From positions 3,782,001 to 3,846,000 of the forward strand of contig OZ245840.1 of assembly GCA_965228775.1 (NCBI GenBank): DNA of 64,000 nt, written 5' to 3'. Below, piece by piece: positions 33,080 to 40,338 of the stretch (positions are counted from its first letter, which is position 1; the number at the start of each line of letters is the position of its first letter). Source of the stretch: JANQMY01 sp965228775 (GTDB taxonomy: Bacteria > Pseudomonadota > Alphaproteobacteria > JANQMY01). Under the pieces are notes generated by a model, which saw only the letters and a program-made list of their open reading frames with translations, searched no databases and had not been told where the DNA came from. A program made the position numbers and the translations under genes.

Positions 33080-34034
33080 AAAGTTCAGCCCCTATCCTCA
33101 GGGTGGCCACGCTTTGGGTGAAATCAACTGACGGAAGGTTCGAGTCGAATATGTCGTAATTATATTCGATCTCCGCATAGAAAATATCGTTCAATGGAAT
33201 CTGCACGGAGGCATCGAATTTGTGACGTGTGTCATCCCGTATGGCGCCAATAGAGGGGGTGATCGAATCATAGTCGCGTTTTTCGTAACGCCATCCGGCT
33301 CTGAGCTTTGCGCGGCGGTCTCCGATGGGAACGCGCTGTACAACACGCAGTTTCACATTGTGGGCGTTGAAGTCGAATTCTGCGCCAACAGCGTCTTCAA
33401 TTTCGAAACGGTATCCAACAATGAAATACGTGGTCAGACCATTTAAGAAATAAAAGACTTCGCCATTGATCGCATTCACGTTTGCGTCTCTGTCAGAGAC
33501 GCCTACGAAATTTTTGTCTGTATAGATATACGAGCCGCGCAAATAGGCCGCTCGATCTCCCACATAAGAAGACACGAATGGTGAAACACGGTTCAAAGTA
33601 AGGAAGCCTTCTCCGTTCAGGCGCGAATGAACGAATTGATAGGAAACGCCAAAGTCCACATCGCCAAGGTCATGCGACAACTTCGCGGAACCGCGATGGG
33701 TTTGCGTGTTGAAATCCGTAATGTCGAATTGAATGTCTTGGCCGAAATCGTAACCGACCTCAAAGCTTGTATTTTCCCCAATGTCGGTCTCGTACTCAAC
33801 GCCAAGATCGAAGAGCGCCGCAAAGTCGCCTTCCGCCGTTGTCGTATCCAGTTCAACGACGGATACATTCGAATCATACTCGATTCCCGTACTGAATTCG
33901 ATGGAGAATGGACTTTCCTTGACCCGGTCCGCAAATCCGTTTTCGCTGACTTCCGTATAGGTATCTTGCGCGACAGCCGGCGAGAGCATTACTGCGGCAC
34001 CGCCGAGACAAATAGATAAGAGTTTGGACTTCAT
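33078..34034 (-). CDS. outer-membrane beta-barrel protein
   Basis: 318 residues from the ATG at 34034, with GGAGG five bases before it. A signal peptide (LLSICLGGAAVMLSPAVAQ) is followed by alternating amphipathic strands: FSIEFSTGIEYDSNVSVVEL, FAALFDLGVEYETD, TSFEVGYDFGQDIQF, and on to SVATLRIGAEL at the end. The GIEYDSNV opening and even strand spacing resemble outer-membrane barrels with 12-16 strands such as the DUF560/Slam-type C-terminal barrel, without the TPR part. No plug or TonB box. It lies between the two acidic tetrapeptide proteins and may anchor or export them; this is inference. Confidence 0.78.
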   Translation of the reverse strand: MKSKLLSICLGGAAVMLSPAVAQDTYTEVSENGFADRVKESPFSIEFSTGIEYDSNVSVVELDTTTAEGDFAALFDLGVEYETDIGENTSFEVGYDFGQDIQFDITDFNTQTHRGSAKLSHDLGDVDFGVSYQFVHSRLNGEGFLTLNRVSPFVSSYVGDRAAYLRGSYIYTDKNFVGVSDRDANVNAINGEVFYFLNGLTTYFIVGYRFEIEDAVGAEFDFNAHNVKLRVVQRVPIGDRRAKLRAGWRYEKRDYDSITPSIGAIRDDTRHKFDASVQIPLNDIFYAEIEYNYDIFDSNLPSVDFTQSVATLRIGAEL

Positions 34035-34285
34035 TCTGGCCTCCAATATCCCGAAAAAGGTGCGTGGGTCGCAATTCTATTGTGCCCCACGACTTACAGT
34101 TGTGAGATGAACGCCGGGTTAACCATCACAAAAGCAGGCTAAGAGTGCGTTTGTGATGGGCCGCGTTCTATGTTTCCCGAAATCAGATGGCGGATGGTTT
34201 CCCGTTTTACGCCATAGCTTCGGGTGATCGCTTTTCCGTGGCGCGTGCTTGGCGTTCCGGCTTGATTGGGATGCGTGATCATTGA

Positions 34286-34771
34286 TCAGTCGTCGTCGCT
34301 GTCCTCGACCTCATCCTCAATACTCTCATCGACTTCGTCATCAACCTCTTCATCGATTTCATCTTCGATGTCGTCTTCCACTTCGTCATCGATTTCGTCG
34401 TCGACCTCATCGTCAATTTCGTCATCAATTTCGTCATCGACTTCATCGTCAATTTCATCGTCGATTTCGTCTTCAACTTCGTCGTCTACTTCGTCATCGA
34501 CTTCATCATCAATGTCGTCGTCGATTTCGTCATCTACATCCTCGTTGATATCGTCGTCGACGTCGTCATTCAGTTCATCGGCGTCGTCAACATCTTCTAG
34601 CTGGGCAATGACAAGACGCTCCGACGCAGACGCACCATTGAAAGCGGAGAATTCTCCGCCGAACGAGAGTTTTTCGGTATTGGCTGCGGCTGTGCCGATG
34701 CCAACTCCGGCGTTACAGGCAAGCGCAAAACTAATCGCCAAAAGCGAGCTAGAATTTTTTAACTGTGACAT
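34286..34771 (-). CDS. secreted acidic tetrapeptide-repeat protein
   Basis: 161 residues. A signal peptide (SSLLAISFALACNAGVGIGTAAA) is followed by about 35 ordinary residues. Then from residue 71 to 155 there is an Ile or Val at every fourth position (22 in a row) with Asp/Glu between (DDEV, DDEI, EDEI). More than half of the protein is acidic. The same period occurs in the protease 2.5 kb away, where the spacer residues include Ser. The opposite strand has a longer open frame of Ser codons, but only this strand has a signal peptide. Likely secreted and possibly calcium-binding. I know no named family for it. Confidence 0.75.
   Translation of the reverse strand: MSQLKNSSSLLAISFALACNAGVGIGTAAANTEKLSFGGEFSAFNGASASERLVIAQLEDVDDADELNDDVDDDINEDVDDEIDDDIDDEVDDEVDDEVEDEIDDEIDDEVDDEIDDEIDDEVDDEIDDEVEDDIEDEIDEEVDDEVDESIEDEVEDSDDD
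34307..34588 (-). repeat. Coding tandem repeat, acidic tetrapeptide units
   Basis: 12-base period on the minus strand encoding D-D-E-(I/V) and variants; codons for Asp, Glu and Ile vary between copies. It is the counterpart of the array in the protease. Confidence 0.85.
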
Positions 34772-35402
34772 TGAATTTCCTCTTCTTTTAGTGCTCGGAT
34801 TTTCAAGCTACCCACCCAGTTTGGACGCAATATCTAGTTGCCCGTTCGTGTTGTTTTTTGAACCTGTTTTCACGAACCGCATCGATCTTTCTACGGAGCT
34901 GCTGGCATTTGCACTGACATGCCTTGTCAGCGGTCCGCCTCTTGAGTTGCCGGTTTCAGGTCGCAGCAGGTGGTGCCGACAAGCCACAGGTTTGCGACTG
35001 GAGATTGCCGTTTGAAAATCCCTGAGGTGTTCAGCCTCACCTTCTGCGTATCTCCACAACGGCTGGGCCGGACGGTTTATTCCGAAAAAAGTCAAAAAAT
35101 TCATCGAAACCGTTTGTTAACGGTTCAAAAAGGGCGCAGCTGCAATCGCTGATGCGAATTACATATCGGGCTTTGTCTTGGGACCGGACATTTTCCCTGA
35201 TGTGTGCCGCCAACACTTGGCTTTGATCGTGTTTTGCTCATAACATTCGGTGGAAAGGGCCGAGGGGATAACAAGGCTCTTCAATAAATTGGGGGCATTC
35301 GCTTTGTTCAGATTTTTGACGTCTTGGCGACGTACCGCGCCAAAACCATATGCAACGTATTTTTCAGGGGCACCTGAGGATAAAACGGCCTCCTTGGACG
35401 AC
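34772..35402. other. Intergenic stretch with one inverted repeat
   Basis: About 630 bases between the acidic-repeat gene and malic enzyme. It should carry both promoters. I do not find the GGAATAA/GAACGT elements of the nearby ECF promoters here. A perfect inverted repeat lies at 35108-35125. A frame of 98 codons on the minus strand has no family or ribosome site. If malic enzyme starts at an upstream GTG (35250), the gap is shorter. Confidence 0.4.
35108..35125. promoter_or_regulatory. Inverted repeat, possible operator upstream of malic enzyme
   Basis: AACCGTT - TGTT - AACGGTT: 7-bp arms, 4-bp centre. No T-tract directly follows on either strand, so an operator is more likely than a terminator. 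The binding protein is unknown. Confidence 0.35.
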
Positions 35403-36584
35403 ATGGCGCTGGCTTACCACCGGCGGTTCCCCGCCGGTAAAATGTCGACTGTTCCCACGAAAGAATTGGAAACACAGCTCGATCTGTCTTTGGCCTATTC
35501 TCCCGGTGTTGCCGCGGCATGCCGGGCGATTGCGGAGAACCCCGATCAAGTTTCCGAATTGACGTCCCGTAACAATTTGGTGGCGGTGGTGACCAACGGT
35601 ACAGCGGTATTGGGGCTGGGTGACATTGGGCCCCTGGCTGCAAAACCAGTGATGGAGGGGAAAGCAGCGCTCTTCAAGAAGTTTGCAGGCGTCGACGCCG
35701 TGGGGATCGAAATTCAGGAAAAGGACCCCCACAAACTCGCGGAAATCATCAAATCTCTCGAACCGTCTTTTGGTGGGATTAATTTGGAAGACATAAAGGC
35801 GCCTGACTGTTTCGTGGTGGAGGAAATCTGCCGGCGCGAAATGAACATCCCTGTCTTCCATGACGATCAGCATGGTACGGCTGTGTGTGTGGTCGCCGCT
35901 TTGGAAAATGCGCTCATCGTTTCCGGGCGCAAGATGAAGAACGTCAAGCTGGTGTGTTCGGGGGCGGGCGCTGCGGCCCTGGCCACCCTTGATTTGTTGT
36001 TCAGAGCGGGGCTGCAACGCAAAAACGTTATTGTCTTTGATCGGAACGGTGTCATTTACAAAGGGCGCAAACAAGGAATGACGCCGCAGAAAGACGCCGT
36101 CGCCACAAAAAGCTGTGTACGGACGATGGATCAAGCTCTTAAAGGCGCAGACATTTTTCTTGGCCTGTCGAGCGCTGGCGTATTGGACCCGGAATGGATC
36201 AAGGGTATGAAAAGGCAACCGATCGTTCTGGCGTTGGCCAATCCGGATCCGGAGGTTTGGCCTGATCATGCGCGCGATGCGGTGCCCGATGTCATCTTGG
36301 GGACGGGGCGCTCAGATTTCCCGAACCAGGTAAACAATGTGCTTTGCTTTCCGTATCTCTTCCGTGGCGCGCTCGATGCCGGTGCCAAACACATTACCGG
36401 TGAGATGCTGCTTGCGGCAGCTGATGCCATCGCCGATATCGCAAGGATGCCGCCAACCGATGAAGTCAAAGAGCTTTTTCCGGGTGAGGACTTAACCTTT
36501 GGTCCGGGATCCTTGTTACCGAAACCCTTTGACAGCCGGTTGCTCGAGCATGTGCCGCCCGTTGTGGCGGCAGCGGTAAAATAG
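35403..36584 (+). CDS. malic enzyme, short form without phosphotransacetylase domain
   Basis: 393 residues from MALAYHRRFPAGK (35403); an in-frame GTG at 35250 would add 51 residues that do not look conserved. The malic core is intact: LDLSLAYSPGVAAACRAI, NLVAVVTNGTAVLGLGDIGPLAAKPVMEGKAALFKKFAGVDAV (catalytic Lys), FHDDQHGTAVCVVAALEN (metal-binding) and VKLVCSGAGAAALATLDLL (NAD(P) Rossmann motif). It oxidatively decarboxylates malate to pyruvate. The sequence is closest to the MaeB type, which normally continues into a phosphotransacetylase domain of about 300 residues. Here it stops at the domain boundary (DSRLLEHVPPVVAAAVK), without sign of a frameshift downstream. Confidence 0.92.
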   Translation: MALAYHRRFPAGKMSTVPTKELETQLDLSLAYSPGVAAACRAIAENPDQVSELTSRNNLVAVVTNGTAVLGLGDIGPLAAKPVMEGKAALFKKFAGVDAVGIEIQEKDPHKLAEIIKSLEPSFGGINLEDIKAPDCFVVEEICRREMNIPVFHDDQHGTAVCVVAALENALIVSGRKMKNVKLVCSGAGAAALATLDLLFRAGLQRKNVIVFDRNGVIYKGRKQGMTPQKDAVATKSCVRTMDQALKGADIFLGLSSAGVLDPEWIKGMKRQPIVLALANPDPEVWPDHARDAVPDVILGTGRSDFPNQVNNVLCFPYLFRGALDAGAKHITGEMLLAAADAIADIARMPPTDEVKELFPGEDLTFGPGSLLPKPFDSRLLEHVPPVVAAAVK

Positions 36585-36607
36585 ACGTCCCGTAGGCCGT
36601 AATAGTG

Positions 36608-37399
36608 TTAGTTTCGCCAGCACTGATGCAGCTCGGTTAGGAAGCCACGTTCTTTCTTGGTGAGGTCCGGGTGCCAACAATCGACGATCAGCACCACGCG
36701 GCGCGCATCGCCATTGTGTTCTACCTCATGGTCGAATGAATCATCGAGGACGAGGCATTGTCCTTCTTCCCACGTGCGCCACTGGGAACCGGAACGTATT
36801 CTTGCACCTGCCGATGGCTTCACGGTTACATGATATCTGTATTTAAGATTAGATGGGCCGCAATGGGGCTCTATTTTCGTGCCCGGATCGAGGATCGAAA
36901 AATACACACCCCCGCGCACGTCCGTGGGCAAAGGACATTGTTTCACGACAGACCATGTTTTGGGGCAAGCCTGAATGTTCTCATCGAACTTCTTGGCGGC
37001 GCGGATCAGTGGAAAGGTTTTCCAATCCCCGGCCGACGTTAAGGCGACTGAGGGTGATGTGATCTCACCGGGAGCAATAGTGGCATATTCATCAACGATA
37101 TCACTTGCGTGCGCCGCCAGAAGCCCAGACGTTTCGTCTGGCTCGCCAAAGGGACGTGCAGGTAAGTCAGGCATATAGAATGTGTGCGGGCGCTGATCGT
37201 CTTGTTGATAGCGGTTGGCGGATGTCATCAGCATACGGAGCCAGCGGAGAGGCTCGGAAAAGAGGCAAAGCGGAACCGTGCCGGAATAAGACCGCATGGC
37301 GCGGCGCAATTCTTTGTCTGACCGGTGTTTCAGTAATACAGGGGCGGCTTTTGCAAGCCGTCCAAAATGCATCAAGGTGAAGCGGAGTTTATTGAGCAT
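36608..37399 (-). CDS. aspartyl/asparaginyl beta-hydroxylase family protein
   Basis: 263 residues from MLNKLRFTLMHFG (37399); GAAGGG lies about 8 bases before this ATG. The 2-oxoglutarate/Fe(II) dioxygenase core shows DPGTKIEPHCGPSNLKYRYHVTV (first Fe-binding His), RSGSQWRTWEEGQCLVLDDSFDHEVEHNGDARRVVLIVDCWHPDL (second His in HEVEHNG, 2-oxoglutarate-binding Arg). This is the LpxO/AspH-like family, which hydroxylates Asp/Asn side chains or lipid-A acyl chains. It starts 14 bp after the Asn-synthetase-like gene, so the two are almost certainly co-expressed. Confidence 0.87.
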   Translation of the reverse strand: MLNKLRFTLMHFGRLAKAAPVLLKHRSDKELRRAMRSYSGTVPLCLFSEPLRWLRMLMTSANRYQQDDQRPHTFYMPDLPARPFGEPDETSGLLAAHASDIVDEYATIAPGEITSPSVALTSAGDWKTFPLIRAAKKFDENIQACPKTWSVVKQCPLPTDVRGGVYFSILDPGTKIEPHCGPSNLKYRYHVTVKPSAGARIRSGSQWRTWEEGQCLVLDDSFDHEVEHNGDARRVVLIVDCWHPDLTKKERGFLTELHQCWRN

Positions 37400-37412
37400 T
37401 TCAATGATCCCT

Positions 37413-38972
37413 TCAACTAGAGCCGTTTTGAGTTTCGACACCTGACGGAAGACCAAGCCGCCGGCTTAAACGGCGCGACATGAAAAACCATCGGCGTTGA
37501 AACACACGATGGGGCGCCCGGGTCAAAAATGAGCTGTCCGGTGGATTGAAAGGCACCTCTGCAAGATCGGGCGCAATCCGTTCAATCAGATCTTTCTGCA
37601 GATTAGAGCCACGTCGCTTCGCCCTGTCGATGCTCAATAAGCAAGCATAGATGCGCGCGCTATTTAGAATAGGAAAACGCTCAAGCGCTTCCATGTCATA
37701 GACCTGTTCCTTGGCGGCGAGCCAACCGGTTTGACGTTGTTCGAGGAATAGACGGTCGCGCCAGTCCAGATTTGCATGCGGTGTTTCGGTGGCCCATTCA
37801 AACCACTCATTGAGGCCTTCAGCCGCGGTCGAATCTTTCGGCTCTCTGGTTTTGTCAAGGAACAGGCGTGTGGCTTCCGCAGGATCTGGCATCCGGTCGG
37901 GCAGTTCGTGCCAGTTGCTGAAGCCGCTGGCCAGCGCAAATCCATGGCCGCCAAAGGTTGTTCCCTGCATGTGAGCGCGGACGCCTGCGAGAAATGGATT
38001 TGCATCGCCCCGGGAGACATGGCCCGCCGTATGCTCTGTGAACATACTGTTTCGGTTAAGGTTCGTGGGCTGATCCGGTGAGGCTATGTGTTCGAAGCCG
38101 GCCATTTCTGCCAGTACAGGAGACAGAATGCGGTCCGCCACGGACATGCGTGGTGTTAGGCGTGTATACGGATGAATATCGATCTTGGCCTTCTGCGCGA
38201 TCGCCAGCATTAGGCGAGAATCGTATCCGGCTGTGAGACCGAGCCACAATGGTCCATCCGTTATCTCTCTGATGCCGGCCATCGCATTGCGAAACATGGT
38301 GTTCAATGAACTCAACGCAGCGTCATAATCGGTGACCGGCTCGATCGAGGGCAGGAACGACCTGGCGGTGATATGTCCGTCGCGCAAATCGAGTTTTTGG
38401 CTGGGAAGCAGGCGGCGGATTTGGGCAAAACGGGTCCGCGGTGGCGGAAACCAGGAAACTCCCCTCTCGTGGAGGAGCTTGCGGTGATCGCCGATTTCAG
38501 CCTCGTCGCCCAGCGCATGTTTTGCCAGCAAGGTAGGACTGCTTGAGATCCAAAGTCGGCCTTCACTGTCCTTGGTGTGAAGGCATCCAAGTAGAGCGCA
38601 TGCATCCGTCAGAACACTTGTTTCGCCGATGAGCAGCCATCTGCCGGACCAGCTGAAAGTGAGATCGGCGATGTCAGCCGTGCGCGCGGCTGTAAGTGCA
38701 TCGGCTGGCGCTGGTCTCGTTGCATCAGTCTCAACCGCATGTCCCAGCAGCAGCCAGGATGCCCCGTCCGCATCGCGGGCATTCGTGACTTTCAAGTCTT
38801 TGTCGTGGCAGAAGTACGAATTGCCGAATGGGGCGCATTTCCAAAATGGCCCGAGATCCAGGGCGGTAGGGGCAATCAGAAACTGGCGGCGATGCGCGCG
38901 TGCAGTATCCTCATTTATCTCCAAAACAGGATGCCCCTTCAGTGCTTCCAGACTTAGAGCACCATCCACCAA
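37413..38972 (-). CDS. asparagine-synthetase-like amidotransferase
   Basis: 519 residues. The N-terminal half keeps the fold of a class II glutaminase domain (FSWSGRWLLIGETSVLTDACALLGCLH) but lacks the Cys nucleophile at residue 2, so it cannot use glutamine in the usual way. The synthetase half has the PP-loop LTAGYDSRLML (residues 246-256; SGGxDS changed to TAGYDS). Such proteins activate a carboxylate with ATP and join an amine, as in beta-lactam synthetase, lasso-peptide cyclase or Asn synthetase. The downstream beta-hydroxylase suggests joint modification of an Asp/Asn-containing peptide or amino acid. No precursor peptide, RRE or leader protease is seen nearby. Confidence 0.83.
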   Translation of the reverse strand: MVDGALSLEALKGHPVLEINEDTARAHRRQFLIAPTALDLGPFWKCAPFGNSYFCHDKDLKVTNARDADGASWLLLGHAVETDATRPAPADALTAARTADIADLTFSWSGRWLLIGETSVLTDACALLGCLHTKDSEGRLWISSSPTLLAKHALGDEAEIGDHRKLLHERGVSWFPPPRTRFAQIRRLLPSQKLDLRDGHITARSFLPSIEPVTDYDAALSSLNTMFRNAMAGIREITDGPLWLGLTAGYDSRLMLAIAQKAKIDIHPYTRLTPRMSVADRILSPVLAEMAGFEHIASPDQPTNLNRNSMFTEHTAGHVSRGDANPFLAGVRAHMQGTTFGGHGFALASGFSNWHELPDRMPDPAEATRLFLDKTREPKDSTAAEGLNEWFEWATETPHANLDWRDRLFLEQRQTGWLAAKEQVYDMEALERFPILNSARIYACLLSIDRAKRRGSNLQKDLIERIAPDLAEVPFNPPDSSFLTRAPHRVFQRRWFFMSRRLSRRLGLPSGVETQNGSS

Positions 38973-39221
38973 GTGCCGGTGCCATAGCGGCCATGATCTG
39001 ACGCGCCCGCGCCTTGCCGGTTCAAACCTTTATATCTGTTAATCTGTTAAAATAGGGTGTGACTAAGGTTGCGCATGTGGCCCGGCAGTCTGTTCGCTGT
39101 GATCGTCCGCGCGCATTGGCCGCGGCAGTTTTTCGCAACAATTGGTCGCGAAAACACGCATGGTAACCATCAAGCTCGGTTCCCACCTTATATGTGCTTG
39201 CGGGTGCATCATCCGCTAAAC

Positions 39222-39239
39222 CGGGGCTTGAAAGCCCCG
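39222..39239 (+). promoter_or_regulatory. Leader hairpin of the small secreted protein gene
   Basis: CGGGGCTT - GA - AAGCCCCG forms a perfect 8-bp stem 21 bases before the ATG at 39261, ahead of the TTGGGGA ribosome site. It could stabilise the mRNA 5' end. No known riboswitch fits. Confidence 0.35.
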
Positions 39240-39260
39240 ACATATCTTGGGGACTAACCA

Positions 39261-39590
39261 ATGCCATTTTCAAAAACAAATACTGTAAGAAAGTTTCTGA
39301 TCTTTTCTTTTTTGGGCGCCACCAGCATAGCTGTAATTTCAGGCGCTCAGGCGGAGACCATCGACAGAGAAACGCTCATGGAGCAAGCACCGGTCACTTG
39401 TGTGCCGGCGGCAGCAGCTCACTACAAAGTCGATGAGGGGGACGTTACCCTGAAGGAGAGGGGTAAAGTCAAGTACAAGTCCAGTCTGCGCGGTGTCGCC
39501 GTGCCTATAACAGTGAAATTGAATGGGCGCGCTCAAGACCGGACCTGTCTTGCCATGACCAACGGCAAGTTTAAGTTCTTCGCCAAGTAG
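39261..39590 (+). CDS. small secreted protein of unknown function
   Basis: 109 residues. A signal peptide (FLIFSFLGATSIAVISGAQAE, cut after AQA) leads to a mature domain of about 80 residues with two Cys (VTCVPAAAAHYKV and RTCLAMTNG), a Lys-rich core (KERGKVKYKSSLRGVAV) and net positive charge. TTGGGGA lies at 8 bases before the ATG. No family is recognised. The gene is convergent with a TetR gene, 2 bp away, and its leader holds a perfect hairpin. Possibly periplasmic or surface-bound. Confidence 0.7.
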   Translation: MPFSKTNTVRKFLIFSFLGATSIAVISGAQAETIDRETLMEQAPVTCVPAAAAHYKVDEGDVTLKERGKVKYKSSLRGVAVPITVKLNGRAQDRTCLAMTNGKFKFFAK

Positions 39591-39592
39591 AA

Positions 39593-40213
39593 CTAGCGCA
39601 GATACTGGCCCACTGCCTTGGCGGCCTTAGCCGGAGATAGGCCTAAGAGGCGCAAGACAGAGTCACAGGTCTGCCGGTTGATTGATCTGCTTTTCCCGCC
39701 ATCGAGCTGTGTCTCGATGGCGAGGGCGATGACCGTGACAATCTGGTGAATACCAAGGCGGTTGGGCCTCTCGTCCAATTGTTTTTGCGCGACGGCCCGA
39801 TCGATATCCGCACGTAGATGGGTGGCAACGTCTTGCCGGACCTCCCTTAGATAGCGCGTGGCGTCGACGATCATGGCCCCCCATTCGGGAAAGGCGACCG
39901 ACCTTTCGATAAACTCGTTCGTTGAAATTACGATCCGGCCGATGCCGTCATCCACGTCGGAGACCATTAGGGCAATATCGGCGGCGATTTCCTGTGCAAC
40001 GGATAATGCCGCGAGTTTGATGATCTCTTCCCTATCGTCGAAGTGATTGTAGAAAGTGCCATTGGATAATCCGGCGGTGCTGGTGATCTCCTTTATGGAT
40101 GCGCCCTGCAGACCGTGAGTGGCAATCACCGCAATCGCACCATCTATCAAGGTTGATCTGGTGCGCTCCCGTTTGCTCAAGCGGTTGGATTTGTCTTGGA
40201 AATAGTGGCGCAT
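39593..40213 (-). CDS. TetR/AcrR family regulator
   Basis: 206 residues. The N-terminal helix-turn-helix is RSTLIDGAIAVIATHGLQGASIKEITSTAGLSNGTFYNHFDDREEIIKLAA (about residues 20-68), the standard TetR pattern. The C-terminal ligand-binding part has no specific signature. It is divergent from the monooxygenase gene, and an inverted repeat overlaps that promoter, so it probably represses the monooxygenase operon and releases on binding its substrate. Confidence 0.9.
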   Translation of the reverse strand: MRHYFQDKSNRLSKRERTRSTLIDGAIAVIATHGLQGASIKEITSTAGLSNGTFYNHFDDREEIIKLAALSVAQEIAADIALMVSDVDDGIGRIVISTNEFIERSVAFPEWGAMIVDATRYLREVRQDVATHLRADIDRAVAQKQLDERPNRLGIHQIVTVIALAIETQLDGGKSRSINRQTCDSVLRLLGLSPAKAAKAVGQYLR

Positions 40214-40291
40214 GGTCGTTTCTTGAGTTCCGAAAATCTCACTTACAGGAAGTCATCTTCAACCGATAAAAAAAGAAATTCAAGAAAATAC

Positions 40292-40321
40292 TTGCATCCT
40301 CCAAAATTGAGAGTATTCTCA
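40292..40321 (+). promoter_or_regulatory. Promoter with overlapping TetR-type operator
   Basis: -35 TTGCAT (40292-40297), 16-bp spacer, -10 TATTCT (40314-40319). The palindrome TGAGA - GTAT - TCTCA (40308-40321) covers the -10. Bound repressor would block RNA polymerase. GAGGA at 40328-40332 is the ribosome site of the monooxygenase. Confidence 0.6.
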
Positions 40322-40338
40322 TTTTTTGAGGATGCGTT

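Noticed and set aside
34119..34127. TTAACCAT CtrA half site upstream of the barrel gene
   Set aside because: A single 8-base half site is expected by chance in this much sequence.
34266..35015. Long plus-strand frame of Ser codons opposite the acidic-repeat gene
   Set aside because: It is the complement of Asp/Glu codons, begins within a low-complexity tract and has no signal peptide or ribosome site. The minus-strand gene has both a signal peptide and a sensible length.
34808..35104. 98-codon minus-strand frame before malic enzyme
   Set aside because: No ribosome site, no family resemblance and no signal peptide; likely chance.
39040..39055. TTAATCTGTTAA near the Asn-synthetase-like start as a CtrA site
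   Set aside because: The gap between TTAA copies is 4 bp, outside the known range.
37413..39260. Lasso-peptide or other RiPP cluster
   Set aside because: Only the synthetase-like gene is present; no leader protease, RRE protein or precursor frame was found.
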